Below are positions 13,920 through 25,742 of a stretch of 55,353 nt of DNA, piece after piece. Origin of the DNA: Choanephora cucurbitarum (lineage: Eukaryota > Mucoromycota > Mucoromycetes > Mucorales > Choanephoraceae); assembly GCA_025331435.1 (NCBI GenBank), contig JAIWNI010000145.1:1-55353 (forward strand). Reading direction: 5' to 3'. Each line of letters begins with the position of its first letter. Positions within the stretch are counted from its first letter, which is position 1. The translations under genes were made by a program, and so were the position numbers. Under the pieces are notes generated by a model. That model made no database searches, was not told the DNA's origin, and was given only the letters and a program-made list of their open reading frames with translations.

Positions 13920-14039
13920 TACACACTTGATACATTCACTCAATATGTAAATGAGTGAAATCTATTTGGATTGCAGTCACAAGTTAACTTTCCTGTGCAT
14001 TTCTTTTTTTCTCTTCTCTCTTTTCTCTCTTTTTCTTTA

Positions 14040-14624
14040 ATGACTTCAGAAGATAAAACGGCTGATAAGAACGAAGTCCTAGCAAGTCAACTTCAGAAAA
14101 TCTTGAAAGCTCAAGATACTCGAATGGAACTCTACAAAGAATTCGATATGTAAATAACTCTGTTTTAATCGAGATTAGACAGCATGATTGACTTTGTTTT
14201 TGAACCGCACAGAGCTTTTAATGATTATTTGAATGGCAAATGCCCAGCAGAACAATATCACTCTATTTGTAAAATTGTGACAGAAGGTTTTCAAGACGTG
14301 TCTGTTGAAATTCAAGCAATTGAAAAAGAGATTTCAGATGCGGTCATTGCTGGCATGATTCGCGCTTTGCAAAATGCGGAAAAAGAAAAACTTGCTAAAG
14401 TAAGAAATCCCTTTGAGAAATAAGAGTAATTACTAACCACATCCTCTCTTGCACAGACTGCCAAAATTCAGATCTTGACCATCCAAGCAAAAGAATCAGA
14501 TAAGGATTTTGATGAAACAATCAATGAATACAAGCAAGAATTAAACCAAATCAATGAAAAGATTTATGAAGTATGGGATGAGATTCGAGAAGAAATGCAT
14601 AGTGTATCATCACTTTTATGTTAG
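14040..14624 (+). CDS. REX1B (required for excision 1-B) domain protein
   Basis: Three exons: 14040-14149, 14183-14399 and 14457-14624, giving 164 aa. The second intron has a clear GTAAGA...ACAG structure; the first is very short (33 nt). Residues 30-110 (ELYKEFD, HRAFNDYL, YHSICKIVTEGFQDV, then LQNAEKEKL) resemble the helical REX1B domain (Chlamydomonas Rex1B, human REX1BD), linked by genetics to DNA excision repair. The C-terminal 50 residues are a predicted coiled coil. Assignment rests on remembered family pattern only. The Tc1 element sits directly upstream, so its promoter has been rearranged. Confidence 0.6.
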
Positions 14625-14745
14625 ATATTTGTTTTTTATTTTTGCGAATAAAGTATATATGTATATGTATAACAGAGAAATCAAAAGCGTCAATCTATAG
14701 CGTCATGATGGTTGCAAAAAAAAAAAAAAGAGGTTGTTGATTTAT

Positions 14746-15131
14746 TTACATGCCGCTTGATCTCAAATCTTCAAGACGCTTGACAATGAATAAACTGGTA
14801 TCCAAAAATCTATCAACACAGTTGGCGAGACAGGCTTCTTCAGAACGATCCAACTTGTTGTTGACCTTGGAGATACACTTGTCCTATTCATCCATAAAAA
14901 AGTGCACGTCAGCACCACTTTCTTGCCATATCCGATTATTGCCTTACCCAACAGGTATCTGTCATGCTGTGAACAGTTTCTTGAACACGAGCCTTAGCTT
15001 GTTCAGCTTGGAGGAACTTTATGCATTACATGTCAATATAAGAAAATCAAAGCTTTTATTGACCAAATCGTCATGGCATTTACCTCGGCAAGTTCACGTT
15101 GGTCGTTTTCGCTGAATTGAGGTTGAGACAT
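14746..15131 (-). CDS. TIM8: Mitochondrial intermembrane-space chaperone Tim8
   Basis: Exons 15084-15131, 14948-15016 and 14746-14883 join in phase 0 to give 84 aa, close to yeast Tim8 (87). The small-TIM signature is present as twin CX3C: CWDKC and CLANC, with the typical LDRSEEACLANCVDRFLDT stretch. Tim8 pairs with Tim13 in the intermembrane space to escort hydrophobic precursors such as Tim23; its cysteines form two disulfides through the Mia40 pathway. It converges with the REX1B-like gene, stop codons 121 bp apart. Confidence 0.93.
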
Positions 15132-16199
15132 ATTTAAGTTGACTATAGTAAAAGAGAAAAAAAAAGAGAGAGAAAGAAAAAAAGTAATGGACCCAAGTTT
15201 AAACAAAGAGGGCCGGTATCGGATACTTTGAGTGTCCTAATTTTGAGTGTCCGGAGAAGTATATGCTAAATGAGAAAAGTGGTCACTTATTCTAAAATAA
15301 GCCGGATTGACGGACCTTAGATGTATTAGAAAGTAGAAAAAGAGGTTACTTCAGTAAAACTCAAGTAGAGACAGGATTGATTTAGATAGAGATCATGTTT
15401 GTTCAAGTAATTAGGAGGACTACTTATACTAATGAAACACCTATGACAATGTTTAAGTGGAAACATAAAGACTTAAAATCCAAGGTAGATTGATTTAGAG
15501 GAAGAGTAAACCAAAAAGGAGAGTGCCTTCTTGTCAAGACTTAGATTTGATAACCGACGCTGACGTAGAATACTCAGCTCACAGCACTCTTTTGGACTTT
15601 ATCTAAGTCCTTGATCTTGTTAGCCTCTAGTTAATGCAGCCGCCCTTGATTCAAGAACACATTCCCAAAAGACGTATCCCACTAAGATGCTTTTGATATC
15701 AGCAGTAGCAATCACGCCTCTAATCCAGAACTATAGTGAATGTACAAGAATACAATAAGCTTAAAAGAAGTTTAAGCATGACTTACCAAACCGACATTCT
15801 TCTCCTTCTAACACTTTTTGAATAAGAATGAGCCAGCTGGAAGTTTTCATTAACCTTGGTTCTACCAAGAACAACACAGACAACATAATTCTGAACCATT
15901 TTGCGTTTTGAGAAGAAGTAGTTCTTGTTTTCACGATGACAGCAAGCTATCATGAAGTCGTGTATTCTATTATTTTACTTGAGGCATTAGTTATCAACGA
16001 TCAAATATGCAATATGAAGCAAAGCTTAGCCTGTGAATTTAAAGGTCAAAGAGCTTAGGAACTGCGTAGCACTTTTGTTTATGCATAGTTTATGACTTTG
16101 CAACCGGTCATAAGAAGCTTGGATGCTTGACTTGTAGCCAAACACAATAATTTTTGAAGATTATTGAAATCCATAATCGAGTGTTTCCTTGAACAGGAA
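15132..16199. other. Region between Tim8 and the LINE remnant
   Basis: No intact ORF. The first part should hold the Tim8 promoter. Later parts may be the unrecognisable 5' section (endonuclease region) of the LINE remnant that follows. Confidence 0.35.
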
Positions 16200-16644
16200 A
16201 CTCAACAATATATGCTTCGATCAGCTACGCAGTGGCATGAACTGAGCGAACGTAGCCATAAGTCTTTTCTTTCTTTCTAAAGCGATCAAAAGTCATCAGA
16301 ACCAGGAGACCATCCACACTTTTCGCTGCTCACAAACAGAAGGTTTACTTTTGGATAGTATTTCCATCCTTAGGGAAGCACGTTCTTTCGATCGTTTTCT
16401 CTGTTTATCGGACAACAGCAGTGGCTGCTCTCCTACCTTGTATCCCTTATGTAATGTAATAGAAGCTATTCGAATCAGCCTTGCTAACAGAAGAGCCTAC
16501 TAGTGATGGTTTGAAGCATCATCTGCTAGGGAAAAGCCCGGATTTGAATGATATTTCTTTCGAGGTGTAGGCACTCCTCTTCATCATGTTCCCTGCGTTG
16601 GAGCAATCTTTCTTGACAATTCTAGCGTCTGCTCTCTCAAGCAT

Positions 16645-16675
<31 letters not shown>

Positions 16676-18110
16676 GCAAGGTATTACTGTTTGAAAGGAG
16701 TAATTCCACCCTATTGGCCAATTGGCGACCTTTGTCATTGATCAATACCAATATAAAACTGTTTGCTAAACTAATTGCTAATCGCTTCAATTAAGTATCA
16801 ACGTATTTGATTAGCCCATAACAAATCGGCTCCATTCCTCAATGTTCGATCTTTGATAATGGATGGCTTAACCACATGTTAGTAACTGATTTGCAACAGG
16901 CCGGCTCGCCAAATCCATGAATAACTATCCTTTTGGATACTGAGAATGCATATGGTTGAGTTCATCATTAGTATCTAGAAAGTAGATTTTGGTCGAACTG
17001 GTTTTCCGACAGCTATCATCCAACTCGAACTTTAACACAGAAATTGCTATCTCAGTCAAGGGATAGCTGGAAGCATTTTTAAGATAACACAGAGGTCTTC
17101 GTCAGGATGAACCGTTCTCTCCCCTCTATTGCTCGATTCATATATGACTGGAGTTGACCTATCCGACTGTTCCGCCTCATCTATGAAACTCTCTTCATCC
17201 CCTTCTTGGTCCGAACGCTACTCAGTTTCACCTCCTTTGAAACTCCTAGGTCATGCTGACAACTTGGAGGCTTTTCTCTCTTTCACTGGTCAATGGCTGA
17301 TACTTTTGAATCTACTTGCAACATGTTTTTGTGCTTCCAATGCTAAAACCAATTTCTCCAAAAACGAGAATAGCTTCTCTTTCTGGTGTGTCGCACCATA
17401 CTTGGATCTCCATGTGTCATGAGCAGAATATAGCTTTTCGCAATGTTTTTTCCGTTCAAGTCATCAAATTGTTGGAATACTCGCTTAATAGCATGTGCTC
17501 ACAGTTGAAGACCTTTTTGAATGCTTCAAAGCTTTAACTCCTTTGACAATATCGGTTCTCCTAAAGGCACACTCTATCTCTCTTGCAGTCCGAGGTTTGT
17601 CTCTATGTCTAATTTCTTAATTCTTAACTGCTTATGACATACTATGAGAGTCATTTCATTCCCTCAGTGTTGGTTGAAGGACGTCAGATCAACGGTCCGT
17701 GGCTTCGTTGTACCATTTTGGACGGAACCTAATTGGACAACGGCTTGTTTACCTAAAATAAAGACGAGGCAATCTAGACCTAGTATATCCGCTAGATCAG
17801 ATTCTGGCGTCTCTCTTGCCTGTCTCTCTCTACCCAAAGCATTTTGGGCATCGTTTCTGTGCCCTTTATATGTTGCTACAATTACTTTGTTTCTTGATGC
17901 GTCTCTTACCACTGATATTGCACCCTACACTCAGAGCAATTAAGTTACTTGATTCCCAATCTCTTGCTTCGAGCCTCTGTCGGAGGCTTTGAGCCGCATC
18001 GTGCCCTAGTCAGTGCATCTCTACGACCAGTTTTTTTTTTCGTATCTTTTGTGCTATATTTCACTCGATAGACTCGGATCTGATACGTTGGTCCCTTGAC
18101 CCTGCATTGA
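16200..18110 (+). pseudogene. Decayed LINE (non-LTR retrotransposon) reverse transcriptase
   Basis: Translating the plus strand across frames gives broken but ordered pieces of a LINE polyprotein. A WHE..SHKSF segment near 16225 resembles the linker before the RT. A piece near 16710-16800 resembles the RPISL.NTDYK..AK.IANRL block. SIFDNGWLNHMLVTDLQQ near 16850-16900 and ITILLDTENAYG near 16925 match the conserved fingers/palm blocks. Many stops and frameshifts interrupt it. The palm FADD-like box was not found cleanly. It is ancient and non-functional. No poly(A) end or target duplication was identified. Confidence 0.55.
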
Positions 18111-19248
18111 CAAAAGAAATTCTTTGGGACCGCTAGTTATGCACAGCAAATTTTCGAACAAGGATGACTTTAGCGCTGATAGATATACTGTGCTTGATAA
18201 AGCAGTGGCAGTAGTACCGAATTCTTAATTTTTGCGGCAGTCTCTAAGATAAACGCTTTTTTTAGTGTAAGAACAATGTTTCAACCCAGTAACCTTAAAA
18301 TGGTAATATTTTTTGGTTTAGATGACTTGTTCTTTTTGTATTTGATTTTGGCTCAGGTTATTCTTTGTTCATAGACTAAACAAGAAAAAGAGTTGTGTTT
18401 GCTGCTATTTTCTTCAAGTACAATAGGGGTATAGAAATTCGCCATCTGATTTTAAAAGATAAATGATTGGATGAGAGTGAAATGCGTTCATCAAAATACG
18501 AAGTTTTATACTTATCGAACCCCCATGATGCTTGAAAGCCACTGAATATTTCAAAGACAAAGCCATGCATGTACAATCCTTTACTTTTTGTAGCTCTGTT
18601 CCTCTATGTTGTTTGAGCATTCTATTGAAAAGAAAAAAAAAACCAAAGCTAGAGTCAGAAGATGAAGATTTAGGGCTTGTTGTATTTTGAACAAAGTTAC
18701 TGCTCATGTTCATATTGTATTTTAACCATGCTTGCGACAGCAATATGATGTTCCCGAGTGTTCAAGCTAGTAACAAATACACTGGCTCCGGGCCTCTTTG
18801 ACTATTCCGCCTACTTCAAATACTAGAGTATATTGATAACTTTGTGATATACCATTGAGTGTTTTACTTCAACAGATTAATAATTGTTCGCTTATCAAAG
18901 AAATGGCTCTCTTTGACTTTAATGCCATATGCTACTCCTCAACTACTACTAAATTTGACTGAAACAAAGAGAACAGGCTCAATGATTAGTGATGATGAAC
19001 TATGTGGGTTGTCCTTGCTCACAAAATAAAGTTTATATTGAAAAGATCAGGAGCAACAAAAAATATACACTAACTGAGTAAAGAAAGAAAAATAAAGCAC
19101 CTGTTAATCAAGTTGATTTGTTTGTCAAACGTAGTCTGTGCACCTTTTCAATGTAACTCAAAAAATAAGATAAAAAGAAGCTTTGTCATAACTTTTCTTA
19201 CTTTACATTTCACTTTTCTTTCTATTTTAATCATATATCCACATAAAA
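18111..19248. other. Intergenic, no recognisable gene
   Basis: Short frames only. The last 100 bp, pyrimidine-rich and ending ACATAAAAATG, should be the promoter and leader of the thioesterase gene. Confidence 0.45.
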
Positions 19249-19773
19249 ATGAGAAGCTCTGTAGAAATCACAGATAAATACCCAAAACTTGAAGCCTATA
19301 TAAGATCTTTCTTGAAGAAAGTAAAGGATGACCCTACATACTTTGATAGTCCTATTGCCAGTGCTCTAAGCCTTGTTAGTGCCGAACCTAATAAAATTAC
19401 TTGGAAATTTGTAGTTGGACGGCCTCATAGTAACATGTAAGCAAGAAAGAAAAATTAGGTGTGCTTCTTGACTAACAAGTTACATAGAATGGGCCAGCTG
19501 CATGGTGGCTGTATAGCTACATTGATTGATATTTGTAGTAGTTTTGCGGTCCTGGTTACCACAGACAAATACAAATGGGATATGCTTGTCTCTAGTGATC
19601 TGGCTGTTACTTACACAAATGGAGTAGCTGTAGGCGAAGTCCTTCGTATTGAATGTGAAGCGCAACGAGTAGGAAAGCATCTAGCTAACATATATACCAA
19701 GATCTATGATCAACAAAATCGAATTTGCTATTCAGGCTCGAATACAAAATTCAACCTTTCATCCAAACTTTAG
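19249..19773 (+). CDS. Hotdog-fold acyl-CoA thioesterase (PaaI/ACOT13 type)
   Basis: Exons 19249-19436 and 19488-19773 around a 51-nt GTAAGC...ATAG intron give 157 aa, the size of ACOT13 family members. Residues ~63-85 read MGQLHGGCIATLIDICSSFA, the LHGG...TLID motif of the PaaI/ACOT13 hotdog domain. The rest of the hotdog strands follow (LAVTYTNGVAVGE, IECEAQRVGKHLA). The likely reaction is hydrolysis of medium- or long-chain acyl-CoA to free acid and CoA. The first ~45 residues are helical and polar with no clear targeting signal. Substrate is not readable from sequence. Confidence 0.85.
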
Positions 19774-19916
19774 ATTAATAAAAAAGAAGATTGTATACAG
19801 CATGATGTTTATCTAATCAACCAAATAGACATAGTATATTGGTTTGTAGCTCTCTATTCTTTTCTTGGATCATCTCATTCGGTTTAAGCTTGTTTGGGAA
19901 TTCAGTTAAGAGATGG

Positions 19917-20050
19917 CAAGCAACAAAACCCAACAGTCTTATGATACCTTATTTCTTCTCGCTCTAATTCTTTTCCGCTTCATTCTTGTGTTACAAATGT
20001 CAAGTCATTTAAATAAGCAATATTGAAAACCTAAATTTCCCAACATTTCA
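19917..20050 (+). repeat. LTR-like direct repeat, upstream copy
   Basis: Diverged match in the same orientation to 23755-23920. The shared backbone includes CTTAT..., TTTC.TCTC.CTCTAA, TTC.TTCTTGTGT(T)A and TGTCAA followed by AAACAAGCAA- or AAATAAGCAA-like sequence. A stretch at 20126 (TTGGTATCATTCGAGC) could be a decayed primer-binding site, but this is weak. Confidence 0.4.
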
Positions 20051-22564
20051 AATATAAAATACCATTTCGATATAAATACATGAAGAAAAAGGAAATATAT
20101 TCCAGACCAATATGTTTGCAGTTGGTATCATTCGAGCTCCAGAGCTCAATGGGAGAATGTATCCTTAGCAGTGACTAAAAATCAAACTTAATTACAGGCT
20201 ACTTGGCTTCTTCATTGGTAACAAACTAGTATTTCCGACATGATTTCCATAATTGGGATCAGTTTAAATCCAATAGAAACAAAAGGACCCAATCTCATAA
20301 GGTTAGTATAAACGCACTCTTCGGAAAGGTACTTTCTGCAAGCCGTCAAGAAGATGAAAATATAACCCTACGTTTGATCAACAAACAGCAACTTATGGCA
20401 GAATAAGGACTGGAATGAAGTGCGGGGCACATCAATGCCAAAGTACTCAAAGACAGCTTAAAGATTGGCATAAACCACACTACTAGAAGATCGTAGCAAA
20501 GCAGCATGTACTAAAGGGTATACTTGAAGCTCAAATGGTAGCGCTTCGTGAATGATATAGAAGAACTAGTAAGGTCACAAAATGTTGTGAAAGGTGTCAC
20601 AGCATAACCAAAAATTAAGGAAAGTAATATGTTCATAAAAGATAAGGTCTACAAAAAAAAAGGAAACTTGATCCAAAGCGAACAAACACAAAGATACGTA
20701 GAAAGAAGACTAGAAGACTTGACTGAATCGTTACAACGACTTACTTTTCTTGCCAAATAACATGCAAGCTACCATGTTACAACTGTCAAAAATGGAATAT
20801 GTGGCATAAAATCGTAAGATATGTCAAGGTCGACTGGTAGAACATCCATTCAGGAAACGCTCTAAATATGAAACAATGTCTCAAAATAGCTCCTGCTTAT
20901 TTATAAAGGCCAATGAAGAAGGGTCTCAATCGACCTTATATGGAAACCTTTGCAATTGAGAAGAAAACACGAGAACGAGATTTTTGAATATCCCAAAACG
21001 GAAAGAAGAACAAAACTCGTAGCACCACCCCACCACATGTGAAAGCTCCAGGCAAGAAATCAGTTACACAAAAAAGGTTGGCACCGGAAGTTAAAAATAA
21101 AAATCGAAGAGTCTTGGTTGAAGAGGCTAGTTCTGTAGTACATCTAATCGAAGACTTCGAAAGAAGAAAGAAAGAAAGAAAGAGAGAACGACTATCTTGT
21201 TAGGAAACGAGGTTTGTAAATCGCTATAGGCAAAGCAATACAAGGCTTCTCTGGACGATATCATGATAATCTTAAGTGCTAGAACCGGGATTTTCAAACG
21301 AACAAGACACTTGATACTCAAGTTAATCCAGAAGTAATGGAGTTCTCCAGAGTGGATTAAGCATAGTTATTTGACAGTTTCCAAACAAAGATAACAGCAG
21401 AATGGGCGCATCAAAGGTTGATGCCATTGCATATAAAGAGTTCTTGATAGACACCATTTTGAGTGCTGGATCATATGGTTCAACAACTAGTTTATTTATT
21501 GCAAAAAGCCTATCGACGAAGTTGACTAACGATGATGCAGTTGCGTAAAGTTGTATAACTAATAGATACTTGGTTAAAGCCTGTAAGAGAAATCAAAGAG
21601 TTGGTAGTATGGTGTTTGATACATCAGAAGATCAAATCCTCTTGGACAATAAAGGTATACAGGCTAATCATTATAGCTCTATTCCTTCAATCATTAGTCG
21701 AGCTATTGCATAAGGAATACAAGTGCTACCACTATAAATCATTGATAAGAATAGATCAAGTAAAGTGTAAGCAGTAGATACTGATATACTGGGACATTAA
21801 AATAGTATGTTATAAAGGCCGCACAAGCCTAATAAAGGACAACATGCTCTGTAATGTCTTGACATAGCGAAGTATGTAGACTAAAGGAAGCCAAAGGCGT
21901 AGTATCTGTGGTAAATAGCAAAAAGTATAAGTACTCTAGTTTGCTTTCTTCAGAGCAAAGTCGCACGTAAAGCAGCCTCAAACTACCTATACACTTGCTA
22001 TCTATTTTGCGTTTCTTTTTTCTAAAACATCACTAGTAGTTCTAGTGCAGGGATTGTTGATGAAGATGAATCTTACTACCTTCAAAAGTCCTCCTTTTGA
22101 TCTGCTCTTGAGTAGCAATTGTTAGGCATAGCTACCACTTTCTGTACGTTGCAATCATCCATTAGGAGCGATGCTGCCTTAGGTTCTCTAGAGGTTACTT
22201 TTGACAAACATAAGTTGAGAAGACTAAGATCGGCTCGAAGCGATTCCTATTATTCTAAGTGTAAGAAAGAAAGTACTGCTGAAGAAGAGAGTGGTTCATA
22301 TAATTCGCAAAACAAAAGTTCCTTGGTTGCTTTTGGTTAAACAAAATTGAGATCCCTCTTAAACTTATATTAATATATTTAAACTGTAGTGCAACTCTTT
22401 CTCTATCTTTTTTCCTTTAATTCAATTACAAAGAAGTGTTTTATCGGGACTAAACGATGGCGTTTTCCTTTTTATTATATTGATCAATGAATAAAGCCAT
22501 CTGTATTTTAACGCAATTCAAGAGTATTGTTATTGTATAAATACTTGGTCAAACTCTGTCCAGA

Positions 22565-22655
22565 ACTCTGAACTTAAAGCTCAAATAAGGAGGTCACCAG
22601 ATTTCAACATTCAAATTTGATATTGTAATGCTATGCCTTGATCACAATACATCAA
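22565..22655. repeat. Dispersed repeat copy 1
   Basis: Resembles 55228-55315 over about 85 bp: ACTCTGAACTTAAAGC... AAGGAGGTCACCAGATTTCA... TGCCTTGATC versus ACTTTGAACCCAAAGC... AAGGAGATCACTAGATTTCA... TGCCTTGATA. Shared non-coding family of unknown type. Confidence 0.5.
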
Positions 22656-23754
22656 AGACAGAAGGAAATGTTCTATATTGAACAAGAAAAAGATATCAAA
22701 GCATCGTTGACGAACTCTGCTGAACTGACTGCGCTAAAACAAAACAAAATACGTTGAACTGTTTGGAAAAAGGGTAGGCGGACGTATTGAGTTAGAAACC
22801 TCAATGGATCATCTGTATATTTTTGGATTGGACTAGAACATCCCCAAGTAAATACATCCGGTTAAATTTTGCATAGACACAGGCGATTATAGACCTGATT
22901 TCAAAAAGTCAAACAAATTCATGTCTACGCAGAATTAAAAGACCTCTAGGTTGAGTTAGACAAAATGTCAAAGACTGGCTGAAGCGTATCGACGATACAT
23001 TTACTTAGCAAAAAAACCAAACAAATTCTTTTAGATAGACACTACCAGTTATTTATGTGGGTAAGAGAGATATAAAGAGAAAATATTATTTGTGAAAAGA
23101 TCCATGGCCACCCTCTCAATTACTTATTTGATTAAATCTCATACTGAACCATAATGTTTTGCTACTATTGACATACGTAAGGGACTTAATCAAATCCTTT
23201 ATGAACAAATTAGCATTCCAAAGCTTTCAATGGCAGTATGATAAGGATGTTATTCCTGTAAAGCTATACCTTTTGGAGCCGCGAATGGTCCGGTGTGATA
23301 GTGTGAGAGTATCAAAAAGATGGTTGAAGCTAATTCCAGAAATTGGGATATTTGTGTTCAGTTGGTATTCTATTTGTACCATGCAAAGATACATACGACG
23401 TTTAAAATGTCATTGTTTGAAGCATTGTACGTTGCACAGCCTAGATCAACAAATATGAACCCACGGATAACCCTGTGTAGAACATCAGAATAAAGAGACT
23501 ACACTTGCTCTTGAATAATAGGTGATGCAAAATCCTTTTCGCACCAAAAAAAGAAAAGCTGTGTCAAAAACGAACTTAGAAGCTAGTAATCAAGTTGTCC
23601 GTACAAAAGTAGCGCAGAAGTACAAACACTAAAAGTAAGTGTATGTGGCCTCGGAAGAATTTAGTAATAATACTTATGCTTTAATTTCACATCAAGGACA
23701 AAAGACTAAGAGCGCTTTTTAACCGACAGCAGTTTAAGAAAATCAATGCAAGAA

Positions 23755-23920
23755 CCAAAGGTGATGAACACTAAGACATAGTGGCCTTATAGACACTCCG
23801 TTTCCTCTCACTCTAAGTGTTGTCCCTCTTCTTTCTTGTGTAACAGCTGTCAAATATCTCAAACAAGCAAAATCATAATCTCTTACTCTGAGAATTAATT
23901 GGGATATTCCAGAAGTTATA
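23755..23920 (+). repeat. LTR-like direct repeat, downstream copy
   Basis: Downstream partner of 19917-20050, about 3.8 kb away, same orientation, imperfect. The pair is what remains if a retroelement inserted and its two LTRs then drifted apart. Confidence 0.4.
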
Positions 23921-24214
23921 GACAATAAAAATTACAATTAAAAATCTAATTGTATTATGGCATATTATATCGCATCAACCTAGATAAAGCTTTGATCGAC
24001 AATCAAAACTTCAACATTTCACTGTCAAATCATCAAATGTGTGTATGTGTGTATATAGGGAAATTAATGCTTTCACTTGATTGGATGAATTACAAAGTCA
24101 ATCTCCGTCAACACTGAATCATAAGAGTTCAAATTTTTTTCTTTTTTCTCTATTTCTTTTTTTTTCCAACTATACCTTACCTGTACATAAACCTTTCTTG
24201 AGAAAAAGAACAAG

Positions 24215-24572
24215 ATGACATCTTTTTATGACGAAGTAAGCTTGATTTGAAAAGTAGCAACCATCGTACTCAATGCCTATCTTTCTGTAGATTGAAATCG
24301 AAGATATGGAATTCAATGAGGATGACCAAATATACACTTATCCTTGTCCCTGTGGAGACAAGTTTGAAATTTCCATTGTAAGTCAAGAGGCATCTATTCT
24401 TTAACAGCAGACTTATAGCTCTATTTAGGATGACTTAAGAGATGGCGACGATGTTGCTCGTTGCCCTTCTTGTTCACTGATTATTCGAGTCATTTACGAT
24501 CCTGATGAATTTGCTGATGAAGATGATGAAGAAACATCATACGAAATAGATACGAGTATTTCAGTAGCATAA
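24215..24572 (+). CDS. DPH3: Diphthamide biosynthesis protein 3 / Kti11
   Basis: Exons 24215-24235, 24291-24377 and 24429-24572, all phase 0, give 83 aa, the usual DPH3 size (yeast 82). It is a CSL zinc-finger protein: the four zinc ligands are the cysteines of CPCGD and CPSC. The start is [15 protein letters not shown], followed by the conserved [12 protein letters not shown]. The C-terminus is acidic. DPH3 carries iron or zinc and donates electrons to Dph1-Dph2 in the first diphthamide step on eEF2; with Elongator it also serves wobble-uridine modification. The stop is only 35 bp from the stop of the convergent BAP31-type gene. Confidence 0.95.
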
Positions 24573-24607
24573 TGTATCTGCATACCACTTTTTATTATTA
24601 AACTTAT

Positions 24608-25584
24608 TTAGACAGTCTTCTTGACATTCAAAGTAGACTCCAGCTTTTTGTGTTCATCCATAAGACGATGATATTCAGATGTCTGTTGTTCTACTTGTTT
24701 CTTGAGGTTTTCGAAATCTCTGTCTTCTTGCTGCAAAACCATCAATTCCTCACGAAGGTTCTTGATTTTGCTCTCATAAGTACGTTCCATTTCCACTAAG
24801 CGCTTTTGGTCTTCTTGAGAAGATAGGTTTTCTTTTTTGGCATATTCCAATTCTTCATCATGCTTCAACATCTGAATCAATAAAGTACTGGTTCTTTCCA
24901 AAATCCTATCCAAAAGTTGTCAGCACAAGACAGAGAAAGGGTCTATTGACAACACCATCTAAAACCTTACAGAGATAAAAAGAGAGTAAAGCCAGTCAAA
25001 TAGAGGTTTCTTTGAGCATAAAACTTGCGTGCCTTTAAGTTGGTTTCATAACTATAATCATGATGATGACCATCAGAGGCACCATCTTGATCAATGCGCT
25101 GTAAACGACTGACGGCATCTATTGTATTCTGAGTGAGTTATCTTGTACGTATACCCTATCCTTTATAGATTTACCAACAAACAAGACAAAGATAAAACTA
25201 GCTTTCAAACATCAGTATTCTCTCCTCAAAAAATCCTTAACAAACTTACCCGAAAACAATCTTTAAAGTACTGATGGCTCTGGCCACCTATGATAGAATA
25301 ATGAGAGCGAATTCTTCTATCTTCGTGTTGTATTTATGTTACCACAGGAGAAGTAGAAGCAAACTTAAGAATAGCTCTGCGCCAACGTGAAGGAAGAGGA
25401 ATCTGCATACATGTGAGTTCGAAAAGATCACGAGATCTTTTTTCGAGTTACTTACCACCAAAAGACAGAACGCGACCATCTATTTAGAACTAAGAAAAGT
25501 CAGGCACTTGTTTGTTGTTCTGAATGGACAATTACTTGCCTCAACCATCAAAATAAGAAAAACGGCTGTATAATAGATTGTCAT
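24608..25584 (-). CDS. BAP31/Yet3-type ER membrane protein
   Basis: Seven exons: 25540-25584, 25456-25479, 25343-25402, 25250-25287, 25175-25197, 24971-25118 and 24608-24905, giving 211 aa (yeast Yet3 203). Three membrane segments are visible (YYTAVFLILMVEMVAFCLLV; STLKIVFGFIFVLFVDAV; NLYLTGFTLFLSLIL), then a long C-terminal coiled coil and a terminal KKTV that fits the KKXX ER-retrieval signal. IPLPSRWRR after the first segment is the family hallmark. The role is ER export and quality control of membrane proteins. The first intron appears to use a GC donor (GAG|GCAAGT), because that junction restores the conserved VEM..F reading. Two exons are very short (24 and 23 nt). Confidence 0.9.
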
Positions 25585-25742
25585 AATGAAGAATAACTCA
25601 ATAGTACAAAAGAAAGAAAGAAAAAAAAAAGGGAAGCCAAGAGAGAAATACTACTAATTATTTTTTTATAGAGCCGAGAAAACTTGGCGCACACACACAT
25701 ATAAATAAAAAGATTACACTTATTTTATTTTTTTGAATAAAT

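Larger units (their letters stand above)
19917..23940 (+). pseudogene. Probable decayed LTR retrotransposon
   Basis: The interval is bounded by the two LTR-like repeats and has no intact ORF. Broken pol-like pieces lie on the plus strand in plausible order. A C-x2-C-like cluster (CYNCQKW) lies near 20780. An RT-like block near 23160-23290 reads FATIDIRKGLNQILYE then AIPFGAANGP. An integrase-like piece near 23410 reads MSLFEALYVAQPRS. Each match is weak alone; the order and flanking repeats raise the likelihood. The superfamily is uncertain. Confidence 0.4.

Noticed and set aside
22119..22340. 73-aa frame MLGIATTF...
   Set aside because: Lies within the decayed LTR region, has no splice context and no family resemblance.
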